Assembly (NCBI RefSeq): GCF_000285555.1
Contig: NZ_HE610996.1
Coordinates: 521,737 to 585,736 of the forward strand
Source: Kurthia massiliensis
GTDB lineage: Bacteria > Bacillota > Bacilli > Bacillales_A > Planococcaceae
Length of the DNA stretch: 64,000 nucleotides
Reading direction: 5' to 3'
Shown here: positions 18,549 through 29,205 of the stretch, in pieces
How the letters are laid out: every line of letters begins with the position of its first letter
How positions within the stretch are numbered: the first letter of the stretch is position 1
Notes under the pieces: generated by a model
The model's database searches: none
Seen by the model: the letters and a program-made list of their open reading frames with translations, nothing else
What the model was told of the DNA's origin: nothing
Position numbers and translations under genes: made by a program

Positions 18549-21413
18549 TTACTTCGTTGCAGCGTCTACTTGACGTTGCATACGTTTACGGTCACGTTCT
18601 AATATCGGTTTTAAATATTTACCCGTATAAGAACCAGACACTTCAGCTACTTCTTCCGGCGTACCTGTTGCCACGATTTGACCACCGCGGTCGCCACCTT
18701 CAGGACCGAGGTCAATAATATGATCGACCGATTTAATAACATCTAAATTATGTTCAATAACGATGACCGTATCACCGTTATCGACAAGACGTTGTAACAC
18801 ACCGAGTAATCGCGCAATGTCATCAGCATGTAGCCCTGTCGTCGGTTCATCTAAAATGTAAATCGATTTCCCATTTGAACGTTTATGCAGTTCAGAAGCG
18901 AGTTTCACACGTTGCGCTTCACCGCCTGATAACGTCGTTGCGGATTGACCAAGTTTCATATAGCCTAAGCCGACGTCGACGAGCGTTTGCAATTTACGGC
19001 TAATTTTCGGGATATTTTTGAAAAATTCCGTACCGTCTTCAATCGTCATATCGAGTACATCGGCAATGCTTTTATCTTTATATTTCACTTCAAGCGTTTC
19101 ACGATTATAACGTTTACCATGACAAACTTCACACGGAACATACACGTCTGGCAAGAAGTGCATTTCGATTTTAATAATCCCGTCACCTTTACATGCTTCA
19201 CAACGACCGCCTTTCACGTTAAAGCTGAAACGACCTTTTTTATAGCCGCGTACTTTCGCTTCATTTGTCGTTGCGTACACGTCACGAATGTCGTCAAATA
19301 CACTCGTATACGTCGCCGGATTTGAACGCGGTGTACGACCGATTGGCGATTGGTCGATATCGATAATTTTTTCAAGTTGCTCGATACCTTCTACCGCTTT
19401 CACTTTCCCAGGCTTCGCTTTCGCACGATTAATTTTTTGTGCAAGCGTTTTGTATAGTACTTCGTTTACGAGTGTACTTTTTCCCGAACCAGAAACGCCG
19501 GTAATCGCTGTGAAAATACCGATTGGAATATCAACACTGACATCTTTTAAATTATTTTCAGCCGCGCCTTTAATCGTAATTTTACGACCGTCACCGCTTC
19601 GGCGTTCGACAGGTAGCGGTACGAATTTATCACCACTTAAATAACGACCTGTCAGTGATTTTTTATTTTTCATTACTTGTTGAGGTGTTCCTGCCGCAAT
19701 AATTTCACCGCCGTGCACGCCCGCACCAGGGCCAACATCGATTAAATAATCAGCTGCAAGCATCGTATCTTCATCGTGTTCAACGACGATTAACGTATTG
19801 CCGAGGTCGCGCATCGATTTTAATGTCCCAATTAAACGGTCATTATCGCGTTGATGTAAGCCGATTGACGGTTCATCTAAAATGTAAAGCACGCCCGTTA
19901 GTCGAGAACCAATTTGTGTCGCTAAACGAATACGTTGCGCCTCGCCACCTGATAACGTACCTGATGCACGATTTAACGTTAAATAATCAAGACCGACATT
20001 ATTTAAAAATGACAGTCGCTCATGAATTTCACGTAAGACGAGCTTCGCAATTTGTAAATCTTTTTCGGATAGCGTTAACGTATCGAAAAATTGTTGTGCT
20101 TCTTGAATCGAATATTCCGTTACTTCACCGATATGTTTGCCATTAATTTTGACCGCAAGTGTTTCCGGTTTTAAACGATGACCGTGACAGCTCGGACAAG
20201 GTAGCTCGGTCATATATTTTTCCATTTGCTCGCGCACCCAGTCAGAATTCGTTTCGTGGAAGCGACGTTGCACGTTGTTTAATACCCCTTCAAACGGCGC
20301 TGTTTTTTTACGTGTATTGTTGAACTCATTCGTATAAACGAAATGAATATTTTCCGTACCTGAACCGTTTAAAATAATGTCCATTTGTGCTTTCGGTAAA
20401 TCTTTCACCGGCGTATCCATATCAATATTGAAATGGTCACAAACCGTTTTTAAAAGCGTTGGGTAATAAGCCGAACTCGTCGGAATCCATGGGACGATAG
20501 CATTTTCATTCAATGATAAATCCCAATTCGGAATGACGAGGTCTGGATCGACGACAACTTGTGAACCGAGACCATCACACGTCGGACAAGCGCCGAACGG
20601 ACTATTAAATGAAAACATACGCGGTTCTAATTCACCGATTGAAAAACCACAAATCGGACATGCATGATGCTCGCTAAATAACAGCTCTTCTTCGCCGATG
20701 ACATCTACTTTCACACGACCTTCCGCTAGACGAAGCGCCGTTTCAAGCGAATCACTTAAGCGTGCTTCAACACCTTCTTTAACGACGATACGGTCGACTA
20801 CCGCTTCGATATCATGCTTTTTATTTTTTTCTAAGCTCACACCATCATCTAAATCAACGACTTCCCCATCAATGCGGGCACGAATAAAACCTTGTTTTTT
20901 CAAGTCGTCTAAAATTTTCACATGCTGCCCCTTGCGACCCGAAACGATCGGCGCTAGCAATTGAATTTTCGTACGTTCTGGATATGTCATGATACGGTCG
21001 ACCATTTGCTCTACCGTTTGTGAAGAAATTTCGATGCCATCGTTTGGGCAAATCGGTTTGCCGACGCGCGCATATAATAAACGTAAATAATCATAAATTT
21101 CCGTAACCGTTCCGACTGTTGAACGCGGATTTTTACTCGTCGTTTTTTGGTCGATTGAAATCGCTGGCGATAAACCTTCAATTAAATCGACGTCTGGCTT
21201 ATCCATTTGGCCTAAAAATTGACGCGCATACGCAGATAAAGACTCTACGTAGCGGCGTTGACCTTCTGCATAAATCGTATCGAATGCGAGTGATGATTTC
21301 CCTGATCCAGATAACCCAGTCATGACGACTAGTTGATCGCGTGGAATCGTCACATTAATATTTTTTAAATTGTTAGCGCGTGCACCTTGCACGACAATTT
21401 CAGTATTTTTCAC
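18549..21413 (-). CDS. uvrA: Excinuclease ABC subunit A
   Basis: UvrA (954 residues), the damage-scanning ATPase of nucleotide excision repair. Two ABC modules are visible: Walker [10 protein letters not shown] near residue 35 and GVSGSGKST in the second half, each with an LSGGEAQR signature. Zinc-finger cysteines CPIC...CPTC and CEAC...CEVC are present. Start codon is GTG at 21413, preceded by GGAAGGGTG. The uvrB stop lies 4 bases upstream, so uvrB-uvrA is an operon. Confidence 0.97.
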   Translation of the reverse strand: MKNTEIVVQGARANNLKNINVTIPRDQLVVMTGLSGSGKSSLAFDTIYAEGQRRYVESLSAYARQFLGQMDKPDVDLIEGLSPAISIDQKTTSKNPRSTVGTVTEIYDYLRLLYARVGKPICPNDGIEISSQTVEQMVDRIMTYPERTKIQLLAPIVSGRKGQHVKILDDLKKQGFIRARIDGEVVDLDDGVSLEKNKKHDIEAVVDRIVVKEGVEARLSDSLETALRLAEGRVKVDVIGEEELLFSEHHACPICGFSIGELEPRMFSFNSPFGACPTCDGLGSQVVVDPDLVIPNWDLSLNENAIVPWIPTSSAYYPTLLKTVCDHFNIDMDTPVKDLPKAQMDIILNGSGTENIHFVYTNEFNNTRKKTAPFEGVLNNVQRRFHETNSDWVREQMEKYMTELPCPSCHGHRLKPETLAVKINGKHIGEVTEYSIQEAQQFFDTLTLSEKDLQIAKLVLREIHERLSFLNNVGLDYLTLNRASGTLSGGEAQRIRLATQIGSRLTGVLYILDEPSIGLHQRDNDRLIGTLKSMRDLGNTLIVVEHDEDTMLAADYLIDVGPGAGVHGGEIIAAGTPQQVMKNKKSLTGRYLSGDKFVPLPVERRSGDGRKITIKGAAENNLKDVSVDIPIGIFTAITGVSGSGKSTLVNEVLYKTLAQKINRAKAKPGKVKAVEGIEQLEKIIDIDQSPIGRTPRSNPATYTSVFDDIRDVYATTNEAKVRGYKKGRFSFNVKGGRCEACKGDGIIKIEMHFLPDVYVPCEVCHGKRYNRETLEVKYKDKSIADVLDMTIEDGTEFFKNIPKISRKLQTLVDVGLGYMKLGQSATTLSGGEAQRVKLASELHKRSNGKSIYILDEPTTGLHADDIARLLGVLQRLVDNGDTVIVIEHNLDVIKSVDHIIDLGPEGGDRGGQIVATGTPEEVAEVSGSYTGKYLKPILERDRKRMQRQVDAATK

Positions 21414-21417
21414 GATG

Positions 21418-23382
21418 TCACCCTTCCGCCTTTAACTCTATGATCGTATCGCGAAGCTCTGCTGCACGTTCAAAATCAAGCGCACGTGCGGCTTCGGACA
21501 TTTCGACTTCTAATGTCGCGATTAATTCATCGCGTTCTTTTTTCGTTAATTTTTTATTCGTTACATATTTTTCGACTTCTTCGGCTACCGTTGTTGCGCG
21601 AATCGATTCACGAATTTCTTTATGAATCGTCGTCGGCGTAATGCCATGTTTTTCGTTGTAAGCGATTTGAATCGTACGACGACGCGCCGTTTCATCGATT
21701 GCTTTTTGCATCGAATCTGTTATTTTATCCGCATACATAATGACATGACCGTTCGCGTTACGCGCAGCACGACCGATTGTTTGAATCAATGAACGCTCAG
21801 AACGTAAAAATCCTTCTTTATCCGCATCTAAAATCGCGATAAGTGACACTTCTGGAATGTCGAGCCCTTCACGCAATAAGTTAATGCCGACGAGGACGTC
21901 ATAAGTGCCGAGTCGCAAGTCGCGAATAATTTCCGTTCGTTCTAACGTTTTTACTTCTGAATGTAAATATTGCACTTTAATGCCGATTTCTTTTAAGTAG
22001 TCCGTTAAATCTTCAGACATTTTTTTCGTCAGCGTCGTAATTAATACACGTTCATTTTTCGCAATACGTGCTTGAATTTCATCGATTAAATCATCAATTT
22101 GACCTTCGATTGGACGCACTTCAATCTCAGGATCTAATAAACCTGTCGGACGAATAATTTGTTGTGCCATCTCTGGCGTATGTTCTAATTCGAACGGTCC
22201 AGGCGTCGCTGATACGAAAATCGCTTGTTCGATATGTTTTTCAAATTCTTCAAAACGCAACGGACGGTTATCCATCGCAGAAGGTAAGCGGAAACCATGA
22301 TCGACAAGCATCTTTTTACGCGCCTGGTCACCATTATACATACCTCTAATTTGCGGTAGCGTAACATGACTTTCGTCGATAATGAGTAAGAAATCATCCG
22401 GGAAATAGTCAAGTAACGTATACGGCGTCGCCCCTGGACCACGTAATGTTAAATGACGTGAATAGTTTTCAATTCCTGAACAGAAGCCCATTTCGCGCAT
22501 CATTTCTAAATCATAATTCGTACGTTGTTCTAAACGTTGCGCTTCTAATAGCTTCCCTTCCTCCCGTAATACGTCAAGACGTTCTGCTAATTCTGCTTCA
22601 ATATTTTTAATCGCAATTTGCATTTTATCTTCACGCGTCACAAAGTGAGATGCTGGGAAAATTGCGATATGTTGACGGTCACCGAGCACTTCACCTGTTA
22701 AGGCATCAATTTCACGAATACGATCAATTTCATCACCGAAAAATTCAATACGGACACATTGCGTATCACGAGACGCCGGGAAAATTTCGACAACGTCACC
22801 ACGTACACGGAATTTACCACGTGAAAAATCGATATCATTTCGTTCGTACTGAATGTCTACGAGCTTGCGCAACAATTGATTGCGCTCGATTTCCATTCCT
22901 GGACGAAGTGATAATAACATTTCTTTATATTCTTCCGGCGAACCTAAACCGTAAATGCATGATACCGACGCAATAATAATGACATCGTCGCGTTCAAATA
23001 ATGAAGATGTCGCAGAGTGGCGCAGCTTATCGATTTCATCGTTAATACTTGCGTCTTTCTCAATATACGTATCCGTTTGTGGTACGTATGCTTCCGGTTG
23101 ATAGTAGTCATAGTAACTCACAAAATATTCGACCGCATTATTCGGGAAAAACTCTTTAAACTCGCTGTACAATTGCCCTGCAAGCGTCTTATTATGCGCA
23201 ATAATAAGCGTCGGCTTTTTAATTTGTTGAATGACGTTCGATACCGTAAACGTTTTCCCTGTACCTGTTGCACCGAGTAACGTCTGATAGCGCTTATTGT
23301 CGCGCACACCTTCTACTAACTCAGCAATCGCTTGTGGTTGGTCACCACTCGGCTTATACGGTGCTTGTAAATCAAAATCCAT
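21418..23382 (-). CDS. uvrB: Excinuclease ABC subunit B
   Basis: UvrB (654 residues) verifies damage and recruits UvrC. Walker A is GATGTGKT (38-45). The beta-hairpin region [12 protein letters not shown] that grips DNA follows, with helicase box [16 protein letters not shown] as motif VI, and a C-terminal UVR motif ([14 protein letters not shown]). ATG at 23382 with GAGGAGG upstream. First gene of the uvrB-uvrA operon. Confidence 0.97.
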   Translation of the reverse strand: MDFDLQAPYKPSGDQPQAIAELVEGVRDNKRYQTLLGATGTGKTFTVSNVIQQIKKPTLIIAHNKTLAGQLYSEFKEFFPNNAVEYFVSYYDYYQPEAYVPQTDTYIEKDASINDEIDKLRHSATSSLFERDDVIIIASVSCIYGLGSPEEYKEMLLSLRPGMEIERNQLLRKLVDIQYERNDIDFSRGKFRVRGDVVEIFPASRDTQCVRIEFFGDEIDRIREIDALTGEVLGDRQHIAIFPASHFVTREDKMQIAIKNIEAELAERLDVLREEGKLLEAQRLEQRTNYDLEMMREMGFCSGIENYSRHLTLRGPGATPYTLLDYFPDDFLLIIDESHVTLPQIRGMYNGDQARKKMLVDHGFRLPSAMDNRPLRFEEFEKHIEQAIFVSATPGPFELEHTPEMAQQIIRPTGLLDPEIEVRPIEGQIDDLIDEIQARIAKNERVLITTLTKKMSEDLTDYLKEIGIKVQYLHSEVKTLERTEIIRDLRLGTYDVLVGINLLREGLDIPEVSLIAILDADKEGFLRSERSLIQTIGRAARNANGHVIMYADKITDSMQKAIDETARRRTIQIAYNEKHGITPTTIHKEIRESIRATTVAEEVEKYVTNKKLTKKERDELIATLEVEMSEAARALDFERAAELRDTIIELKAEG

Positions 23383-23466
23383 GAAATTTCCTCCTCACAG
23401 TTGCCATAATCGTACGTACATTTTATCATAAACAACATAAAAAAGCCGAACATACGTTTCAAACAT

Positions 23467-23501
23467 AAAAAAAAGAAAAACACCCACTCTCATGGATGTT
23501 T
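23467..23501 (-). terminator. Terminator after the IDEAL-domain gene
   Basis: Stem AAACATCC / GGGTGTTT (one wobble) with an 8-base loop, then a T-rich run on the minus strand. Confidence 0.7.
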
Positions 23502-23506
23502 GTCGT

Positions 23507-23734
23507 TTATTCTGACGCTCGTAGCGCATTTAATTCAGATGTTAAGCGCATAAACAGAACTTCATCACGATTGTCTAATGCTTCATCAATCTTTTGCATA
23601 TAGTATTCTTCATATTGATCTGCATGCACATGGTTTAAAAATAAATCTAAGTAAATGTCATTCAGTAATTCTTTTCCTTGCAACCCGTGGCTTAAGTGAT
23701 TTGTATCATTTGATTTAATAGAACGATATTCCAT
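23507..23734 (-). CDS. Small IDEAL-domain protein
   Basis: 75 residues, charged and helical. The C-terminal half, YYMQKIDEALDNRDEVLF, carries the IDEAL-domain core. This short helical module occurs in several Bacillales regulators and its role is not established. Strong start: AGAGGTGATGACAT before the ATG at 23734. It is transcribed away from comK across a 180-base AT-rich region and has its own terminator before uvrB. A link to competence is only suggested by position. Confidence 0.75.
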   Translation of the reverse strand: MEYRSIKSNDTNHLSHGLQGKELLNDIYLDLFLNHVHADQYEEYYMQKIDEALDNRDEVLFMRLTSELNALRASE

Positions 23735-23857
23735 ATGTCATCACCTCTATACCTTTTTTTCATTATATACTAAATACTCTACATAATTCAATATAAATTT
23801 TCTGAATATTTTGTATAAATATCAGTAACATATTGGAAAAAAGTTAGATAAATAGTA

Positions 23858-23887
23858 TTGAAAAATAACAAATATGTCGTTTATAAT
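23858..23887 (+). promoter_or_regulatory. comK promoter
   Basis: TTGAAA (5 of 6), 18-base spacer, TATAAT (6 of 6), 26 bases before the comK start region. The surrounding 23735-23880 is very AT-rich, as expected for a ComK autoregulatory region, but I could not find an exact AAAA-N5-TTTT box. Confidence 0.65.
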
Positions 23888-23913
23888 ATGGTTGTAAAAC
23901 GAAAGGAGGTGAT

Positions 23914-24468
23914 GTGTACGTGAAATTAAAAATGATGGACTTGCAACATTTTACGATCTCGCGAGACCTCATGTTACTCGAACCTCGTATTTGGAAAGGA
24001 CAACGTTGCACGCTTGTTTATGAACGTGACCGTACATATGTTGTACTCGCTTCTGTCAAACGCGTCATTTCCCGCGCATGTGCTTCCTACGGGACATCTT
24101 TACAAACATCGACTTTGTTATCGAAAGAGATAACGAAGGGTACGAAGAAGTTACCAATCGGTCTAGGGACGAAGCAACCAATCATTTTAATCCCTACTTC
24201 TTCACCTTCCAACGGTCATACACAATGGGTTGTTTATGACGCTATCCAAAATTATTCACCAGCATTGTATAACGAATGCCACATACAATTCGTCAACGGT
24301 GATACTTTCACATTACGATTATCTTATCATAGCTTGCGCACGCAGCTATCCCACGCTCACGCAATCTCTAAATATTTCCAAGCCTTAAGCGTTGAGCAAA
24401 TCTCCCACTTACAATCCTCCCTCTTTTTTGGCGAAGTATCAATGGATGCCCTCTTGCCCGTTGATTAA
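23914..24468 (+). CDS. comK: Competence transcription factor ComK
   Basis: About 184 residues, close to the 192 of B. subtilis ComK, the master activator of DNA-uptake genes. The family core is visible: SYGTSLQTST, then a run ending in KLPI, QPIILIPTSSPSNGHTQWVVYD, and the helical C-terminal part with LRTQLSHAHAISKYFQAL. Start is a GTG; both 23914 and 23920 are possible after the near-perfect AAGGAGGTGA (spacings 4 and 10). comFA and comFC, typical ComK targets, are in the same window. Single-gene unit ended by a strong bidirectional terminator. Confidence 0.87.
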   Translation: MYVKLKMMDLQHFTISRDLMLLEPRIWKGQRCTLVYERDRTYVVLASVKRVISRACASYGTSLQTSTLLSKEITKGTKKLPIGLGTKQPIILIPTSSPSNGHTQWVVYDAIQNYSPALYNECHIQFVNGDTFTLRLSYHSLRTQLSHAHAISKYFQALSVEQISHLQSSLFFGEVSMDALLPVD

Positions 24469-24474
24469 CGCAAA

Positions 24475-24508
24475 AAAAGCAACGGCCATTTGAAGCCGTT
24501 GCTTTTTC
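24475..24508. terminator. Bidirectional terminator between comK and prfB
   Basis: Perfect 13-pair stem AAAAAGCAACGGC / GCCGTTGCTTTTT with an 8-base loop, shared by the converging comK (+) and prfB (-) genes. Confidence 0.92.
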
Positions 24509-24513
24509 TATTG

Positions 24514-25615
24514 TTACATTTGTGCGCGTAAGTACGCGTTGATGAACGGATCTAAATCGCCATCCATAACCGCTTGGACATTCCCTGTTTCCTCATTTGT
24601 ACGGTGATCTTTCACCATTGAATAAGGGTGGAAGACGTATGAACGAATTTGGCTAGACCAGCCAATTTCTTTTTGTTCCCCACGGATTTCATCTAAATGT
24701 TCTTGTTTTTCTTCTAATTTTAATTGATACAATTTCGCTTGCAGCATTTTCATCGCTGTTTCACGGTTTTTCAGTTGTGAACGTTCCGCCTGACATGCGA
24801 CAACTGTATTTGTCGGTAAGTGTGTAATACGAACAGCCGATTCCGTTTTGTTAATGTGCTGACCCCCGGCACCTGACGCACGGTACGTATCGATTTTTAA
24901 ATCTTCCGTACGAATATCGACAACGACTTCATCAGTAAACTCTGGCATAATATCGCATGATACAAACGACGTATGACGACGCCCCGCTGAGTCAAACGGT
25001 GAAATACGCACTAAACGGTGTACCCCTTTTTCCGCTTTTAAATAGCCATATGCATTATGACCGCGTACCGCAATCGTAACCGATTTGAGTCCTGCTTCAT
25101 CACCTGCTAAATAATCGAGCATTTCCACTTTGAAATCATGTTTTTCAGCCCAACGTGTATACATACGTAACAACATCGAACCCCAGTCTTGAGACTCTGT
25201 ACCACCCGCACCTGGGTGAAGTTCTAAAATTGCATTGTTTTTATCGTATGGACCACTCATCAGTAGTTGTAGCTCGAATTCAGCAACGCGCGCTTCAAAT
25301 GCATGCATCGCTTCACCAAGTTCTTCAAGCATATCGTCATCCATTTCTTCTTTTAGCAATTCAAGTGTCATTTCTAACTCTTCTTGTTCTCCTTGAAGTG
25401 CGTAAAATTCATTGACGATATCTTTTAACCCTTTTGATTCGTTAATGATAGCTTGTGCTTTCGATTGGTCATTCCAAAAAGATGGATCTAACATAATTTC
25501 ATCCATTTCTTGAATGCGGAACTCTTTGTTTTCTAAGTCAAAGAGACCCCCTAAAATCTTCAATTTTCGTCGCTGTTGCGTCTAATGCATTTCTAACATC
25601 TGATAGTTCTAACAT
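24514..25615 (-). CDS. prfB: Peptide chain release factor 2, made by programmed +1 frameshift
   Basis: RF2 terminates translation at UGA and UAA. The true ATG is at 25615. Twenty-five codons later the zero frame ends in CTT TGA (25543-25538), and the downstream frame resumes one base later (GAC from 25539), giving a 366-residue product. A Shine-Dalgarno-like AGGGGG (25552-25547) sits 3 bases before CTT, the classic RF2 autoregulatory frameshift signal. The downstream frame has the anticodon-reading SPF motif (RISPFDSAG) and the catalytic GGQ ([10 protein letters not shown]). Annotating only the downstream frame as a 349-codon gene would miss the start. Confidence 0.96.
25538..25552 (-). promoter_or_regulatory. 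prfB frameshift signal
   Basis: Minus strand reads AGGGGGTCTCTTTGAC: internal SD-like sequence, slippery CTT codon, UGA stop, C as the next base. UGA is read by RF2 itself, so low RF2 favours the +1 shift. Confidence 0.95.
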
Positions 25616-25642
25616 AACGTTCCTCCAGTAAGATTCTACAAC

Positions 25643-25693
25643 AAAGAGCTGTGACAAAACTTCTATAGGCGAAGTCATATGCCACAGCTCTTT
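25643..25693 (-). terminator. Branched hairpin between secA and prfB
   Basis: Outer stem AAAGAGCTGTG / CACAGCTCTTT (11 perfect pairs) encloses an inner hairpin ACTTC-7-GAAGT. It lies 13 bases after the secA stop. The T-run after it is weak (TTTGTTG), so it may be a leaky terminator or a processing element between secA and prfB. Confidence 0.55.
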
Positions 25694-25705
25694 CAGCTGA
25701 ATCAA

Positions 25706-28267
25706 TTATTCTTCAACTGCACCGTGACAGTTTTTATATTTTTTACCGCTACCACATGGGCATAAATCGTTGCGGCCGATTTCTTGTTTTTTACGAATAG
25801 GTTGGCGTTTTTTCTTTTTCGCGCCGCCTTCTTCTTTCGGATTCACCGCTTGACCTTTTGCGACTTCTTCACGTTCTAAGTTTGAACGGATTTCTGCTTT
25901 CATCGCGAAGCGTGCAACGTCTGCTTTAATTGCTTCAAGCATTTCGTTGAACATACGGTAACCTTCTTGTTCGTATTCGTGAAGTGGATCTGTTTGTGCA
26001 TACGCACGTAAGTGGATACCTTGACGAAGTTGTTCCATTGCGTCGATATGGTCGATCCATTTTGAATCAATCGCACGTAATAAAATAACTTTTTCAAATT
26101 CACGCATACGTTCAGGTGACATTTCTGCTTCTTTTTCATCGTATTGTACTTTCACTTGCTCACGTACCATATCGATGATTTCTTCAGATGATTTATCTTG
26201 AAGGTCTGCAATTGTAAACGTATCATCACGTAAAATGTTTGCATGTAAGAACGCTAACATTGAGTCATAGTTCCAATCTGCGGGATCTTCTGACGCTGTG
26301 AACGCTTGAATGTTCGCTACTAATACGTCATCGATCATTGATTCGACTAAATGACGCATATCTTCTGAATCTAACACTGCATAACGTTCTTTATAGATGA
26401 TTTCACGTTGTTGACGAGATACATCATCATATTGTAATAAACGTTTACGTGCATCGAAGTTGTTACCTTCTACACGTTTTTGCGCAGATTCAACCGCTTT
26501 TGAAACCATACTTGATTGAATTGGTTGAGAGTCGTCCATACCTAGACGTGCCATCATCGCTTTCATGCTATCAGAACCGAAACGTTTCATTAAGTCATCT
26601 TCAAGTGATAAGTAGAATTGAGACACACCAGGGTCACCTTGACGACCGGCACGACCACGTAATTGGTTATCAATACGACGAGATTCGTGACGTTCTGTAC
26701 CGATTACTGCTAAGCCGCCTAATTCTAATACACCTTCGCCAAGTTTAATATCGGTACCACGACCAGCCATGTTTGTTGCGATTGTAACCGCACCTTTTTG
26801 ACCTGCAAGTGCAACGATTTCTGCTTCACGTTCGTTGTTTTTCGCATTTAATACTTCATGTGGAATACCGTGTTTACGTAATAATGAAGAAAGTAACTCT
26901 GACGTTTCGATGGCAACTGTACCGACAAGTACTGGTTGGCCTTTTTTATGACGTTCTGCAATTTCTTTTGCGACCGCTTCAAATTTACCGCGCATCGTTG
27001 CGAAAATTAAGTCTGGACGGTCCTCACGTGCAATCGGTTTGTTCGTTGGAATGACGACAACGTTCATGTTGTAAATGTTACGGAACTCTTCTTCTTCGGT
27101 TTTCGCTGTACCTGTCATACCAGACAATTTTTCGTACATACGGAAGAAGTTTTGGAACGTAATTGTTGCCATTGTCATTGATTCATTTTGAATTTCAACG
27201 CCTTCTTTTGCTTCAATCGCTTGGTGAAGACCGTCTGAGTAACGACGACCATTCATAATACGACCTGTGAAGCCATCAACGATCATAATTTCGCCATCTT
27301 GTACGACATAGTCGATATCAAGGTGCATTGCTGCGTGCGCTTTTAATGATTGGTTAATGGCGTGTAGTAATTGGACGTGTGATAAGTCGAATAAGTTATC
27401 GATATTAAACGCGCGCTCTGCTTTTTCTATACCTGAATCAGTCAGTGCAGTTGCTTTCGTTTCAATGTCGTAAGTGTAGTCGCCTTCACCATACTCCATT
27501 TTACCTTCTTTGTTTTTCTTACCTTGTGCTTGTTTTAATGTGCGCACGAATGCATTTGATTGCTTGTAAAGTGCAGCAGATTTATTCGCTTGACCAGAAA
27601 TGATTAACGGTGTACGCGCTTCATCGATTAACGCTGAGTCGGTTTCATCGATTACGGCATAGTAAAGTGGACGCTGTACGCGCTCTTCTTTGTAAAGCAC
27701 CATATTATCACGTAAATAGTCGAAACCTAATTCGTTGTTCGTGCTATATGTGATATCGCACGCATACGCTTCACGTTTTTCATCTTTTGATAAACTGCTG
27801 ACGTTTAGACCAACTGTTAAGCCTAAAAATTCATACAGTGGACGCATCGTTTCCGCATCACGTTCTGCTAAGTATTCATTGACCGTTACAACGTGAACAC
27901 CTTTACCAGTTAATGCGTTTAAGTATACCGGTAATGTCCCTGTTAACGTTTTACCTTCACCGGTTTTCATTTCTGCGATATTACCTTCATGTAATGTCGC
28001 ACCACCCATGATTTGTACACGGTATGGATACATACCTAATACACGTTTTGCCGCTTCACGTACGTTCGCGAAAGCTTCTGGGCGGATTTTATCCAAATCT
28101 TCGCCATTTGCAATACGTTGTTTGAATTTCTCTGTGTTTTCGCGCAGTTGCTCATCTGTCATTGCTGCGAATTGATCCGCTAACGCTTCTACTTGATCGG
28201 CTACTTTGTTTAAGTGCTTAATCTCACGTTTATTCGGATCGAAAATTTTATTTAAAATGCCAAGCAT
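25706..28267 (-). CDS. secA: Protein translocase motor SecA
   Basis: SecA, 853 residues, the ATPase that pushes preproteins through SecYEG. Walker A is KTGEGKTLT (101-109), the DEAD-type box reads VIDETDS, and the second nucleotide-binding fold has TNMAGRGTD and the [11 protein letters not shown] arginine finger. The C-terminal zinc-binding tail is intact (C836, C838, C847, H848). ATG at 28267, with GGATGTG upstream. The 5' leader has overlapping hairpins described separately. prfB follows, as in B. subtilis. Confidence 0.97.
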   Translation of the reverse strand: MLGILNKIFDPNKREIKHLNKVADQVEALADQFAAMTDEQLRENTEKFKQRIANGEDLDKIRPEAFANVREAAKRVLGMYPYRVQIMGGATLHEGNIAEMKTGEGKTLTGTLPVYLNALTGKGVHVVTVNEYLAERDAETMRPLYEFLGLTVGLNVSSLSKDEKREAYACDITYSTNNELGFDYLRDNMVLYKEERVQRPLYYAVIDETDSALIDEARTPLIISGQANKSAALYKQSNAFVRTLKQAQGKKNKEGKMEYGEGDYTYDIETKATALTDSGIEKAERAFNIDNLFDLSHVQLLHAINQSLKAHAAMHLDIDYVVQDGEIMIVDGFTGRIMNGRRYSDGLHQAIEAKEGVEIQNESMTMATITFQNFFRMYEKLSGMTGTAKTEEEEFRNIYNMNVVVIPTNKPIAREDRPDLIFATMRGKFEAVAKEIAERHKKGQPVLVGTVAIETSELLSSLLRKHGIPHEVLNAKNNEREAEIVALAGQKGAVTIATNMAGRGTDIKLGEGVLELGGLAVIGTERHESRRIDNQLRGRAGRQGDPGVSQFYLSLEDDLMKRFGSDSMKAMMARLGMDDSQPIQSSMVSKAVESAQKRVEGNNFDARKRLLQYDDVSRQQREIIYKERYAVLDSEDMRHLVESMIDDVLVANIQAFTASEDPADWNYDSMLAFLHANILRDDTFTIADLQDKSSEEIIDMVREQVKVQYDEKEAEMSPERMREFEKVILLRAIDSKWIDHIDAMEQLRQGIHLRAYAQTDPLHEYEQEGYRMFNEMLEAIKADVARFAMKAEIRSNLEREEVAKGQAVNPKEEGGAKKKKRQPIRKKQEIGRNDLCPCGSGKKYKNCHGAVEE

Positions 28268-28307
28268 TTAAGTTCACATCCTATATAGTCTTAATCCTTT
28301 ACGTAAC

Positions 28308-28352
28308 GCTACTCGATACAAAAGTAGCATTATGATCGAATTTTATAATGCT
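28308..28352 (-). promoter_or_regulatory. Overlapping hairpins in the secA leader
   Basis: In RNA order: AGCATTAT (28352-28345) pairs with ATAATGCT (28333-28326); then GCTACT (28328-28323) pairs with AGTAGC (28313-28308). The two helices share three bases (28326-28328), so both cannot form fully at once. They lie about 40 bases before the secA start. Confidence 0.4.
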
Positions 28353-28377
28353 GAATTCCCTTTAATTTGTATATTTC

Positions 28378-28399
28378 ATTATACATCGCCATACTTTAT
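28378..28399 (-). promoter_or_regulatory. Candidate secA promoter, -10 region
   Basis: Perfect TATAAT on the minus strand at 28383-28378; a weak ATTACA 16 bases upstream could be the -35 hexamer. This would give a leader of about 100 bases. Confidence 0.4.
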
Positions 28400-28429
28400 T
28401 GTAATGAAAAAATAGGATTGTAGCAATGA

Positions 28430-28478
28430 AAAGCGCTGATTCTTCCAAAAAATTACGCATTTTCGGAGAATCAGCGCG
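28430..28478 (-). terminator. Terminator after the hexapeptide acyltransferase gene
   Basis: Eleven perfect pairs GCGCTGATTCT / AGAATCAGCGC with a long, partly paired loop, followed by TTTTC on the minus strand. Confidence 0.7.
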
Positions 28479-28481
28479 CTG

Positions 28482-29108
28482 TTATTCATCTTTATCTAAA
28501 ATTCGCGCCGGACATCCTACTGCAGTGCACCCTGCTGGCAAATCTGCAATGACCGAAGACCCTGCGCCGACGATAGACCATTCACCAATTTTACGGTTCG
28601 GAATGACCGTACTATTCGCACCGAGACTAGCGCCTTGCTCGACCGTCACTTCACGTGTAATGACGGCTCCCGTTGAGATGTGAACGTAATCTTTTAATAC
28701 ACTTTCATGTTCCACAACAGACATCGAATTCAAAATGCTATGTTTGCCGACGATTGCACCCGAGTTAATAATTGCGCCAGGCATAACGACGGTGCCCACA
28801 CCAATTTCACTAAATGGGCTAACGATTGCTTTCGGGTGAATAACGATGCCGTAACGGTCTTCACGTAAATTTAAAAATTCCACGAGTTGCTTCCGCACAC
28901 CGTTATCGCTATACGACAAAATGACACGTCGATCGTCAATTTCTAACAACCGTTGCAATTCACTAATCGGTCCTCTAAAAATGTCGCCATCCATTGATGG
29001 AATCACATCACGGTCGTCTAAAATCGCAAATACACGTCCGTGACTTTCTTCAATACAATCGCGAATAACTTTCGCATGACCACTGTTTCCAATTAAAATA
29101 TAGTCCAT
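28482..29108 (-). CDS. NeuD/PglD-type sugar O- or N-acyltransferase
   Basis: A 208-residue left-handed beta-helix acyltransferase. Residues 1-70 form the small nucleotide-sugar-binding fold beginning IGNSGHAKVI. Residues about 85-205 are hexapeptide repeats (PGAIINSGAIVGKHSIL, VEQGASLGANSTV), and EHESVL holds the His expected at the active site. Family members acetylate nucleotide-linked sugars for capsules, sialic acids or glycans. The acceptor cannot be named because no sugar-pathway gene is adjacent. ATG at 29108 with AAAGGGGG upstream; an 18-codon extension is unsupported. It lies alone between secA and hpf, with terminators on both sides. Confidence 0.82.
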   Translation of the reverse strand: MDYILIGNSGHAKVIRDCIEESHGRVFAILDDRDVIPSMDGDIFRGPISELQRLLEIDDRRVILSYSDNGVRKQLVEFLNLREDRYGIVIHPKAIVSPFSEIGVGTVVMPGAIINSGAIVGKHSILNSMSVVEHESVLKDYVHISTGAVITREVTVEQGASLGANSTVIPNRKIGEWSIVGAGSSVIADLPAGCTAVGCPARILDKDE

Positions 29109-29160
29109 TGAATTCGCCCCCTTTGTACGTATATTCCCAATTCCTACAAAAAAACCACAC

Positions 29161-29194
29161 AAAAATAGCCTAAAGCATACGCTTTAGGCTATTT
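29161..29194 (-). terminator. Terminator after hpf
   Basis: Perfect 14-pair stem AAATAGCCTAAAGC / GCTTTAGGCTATTT with a 4-base loop and T-run on the minus strand. Confidence 0.9.
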
Positions 29195-29205
29195 GGATAT
29201 ACGAG

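Noticed and set aside
23735-23913. ComK autoregulatory boxes (AAAA-N5-TTTT pairs) before comK
   Set aside because: The region is AT-rich and half-boxes abound, but no exact pair at the known spacings was found.
25538-25540. prfB as a broken gene with an early stop
   Set aside because: The slippery CTT, the UGA and the internal SD-like AGGGGG form the known programmed frameshift, so the gene is intact.
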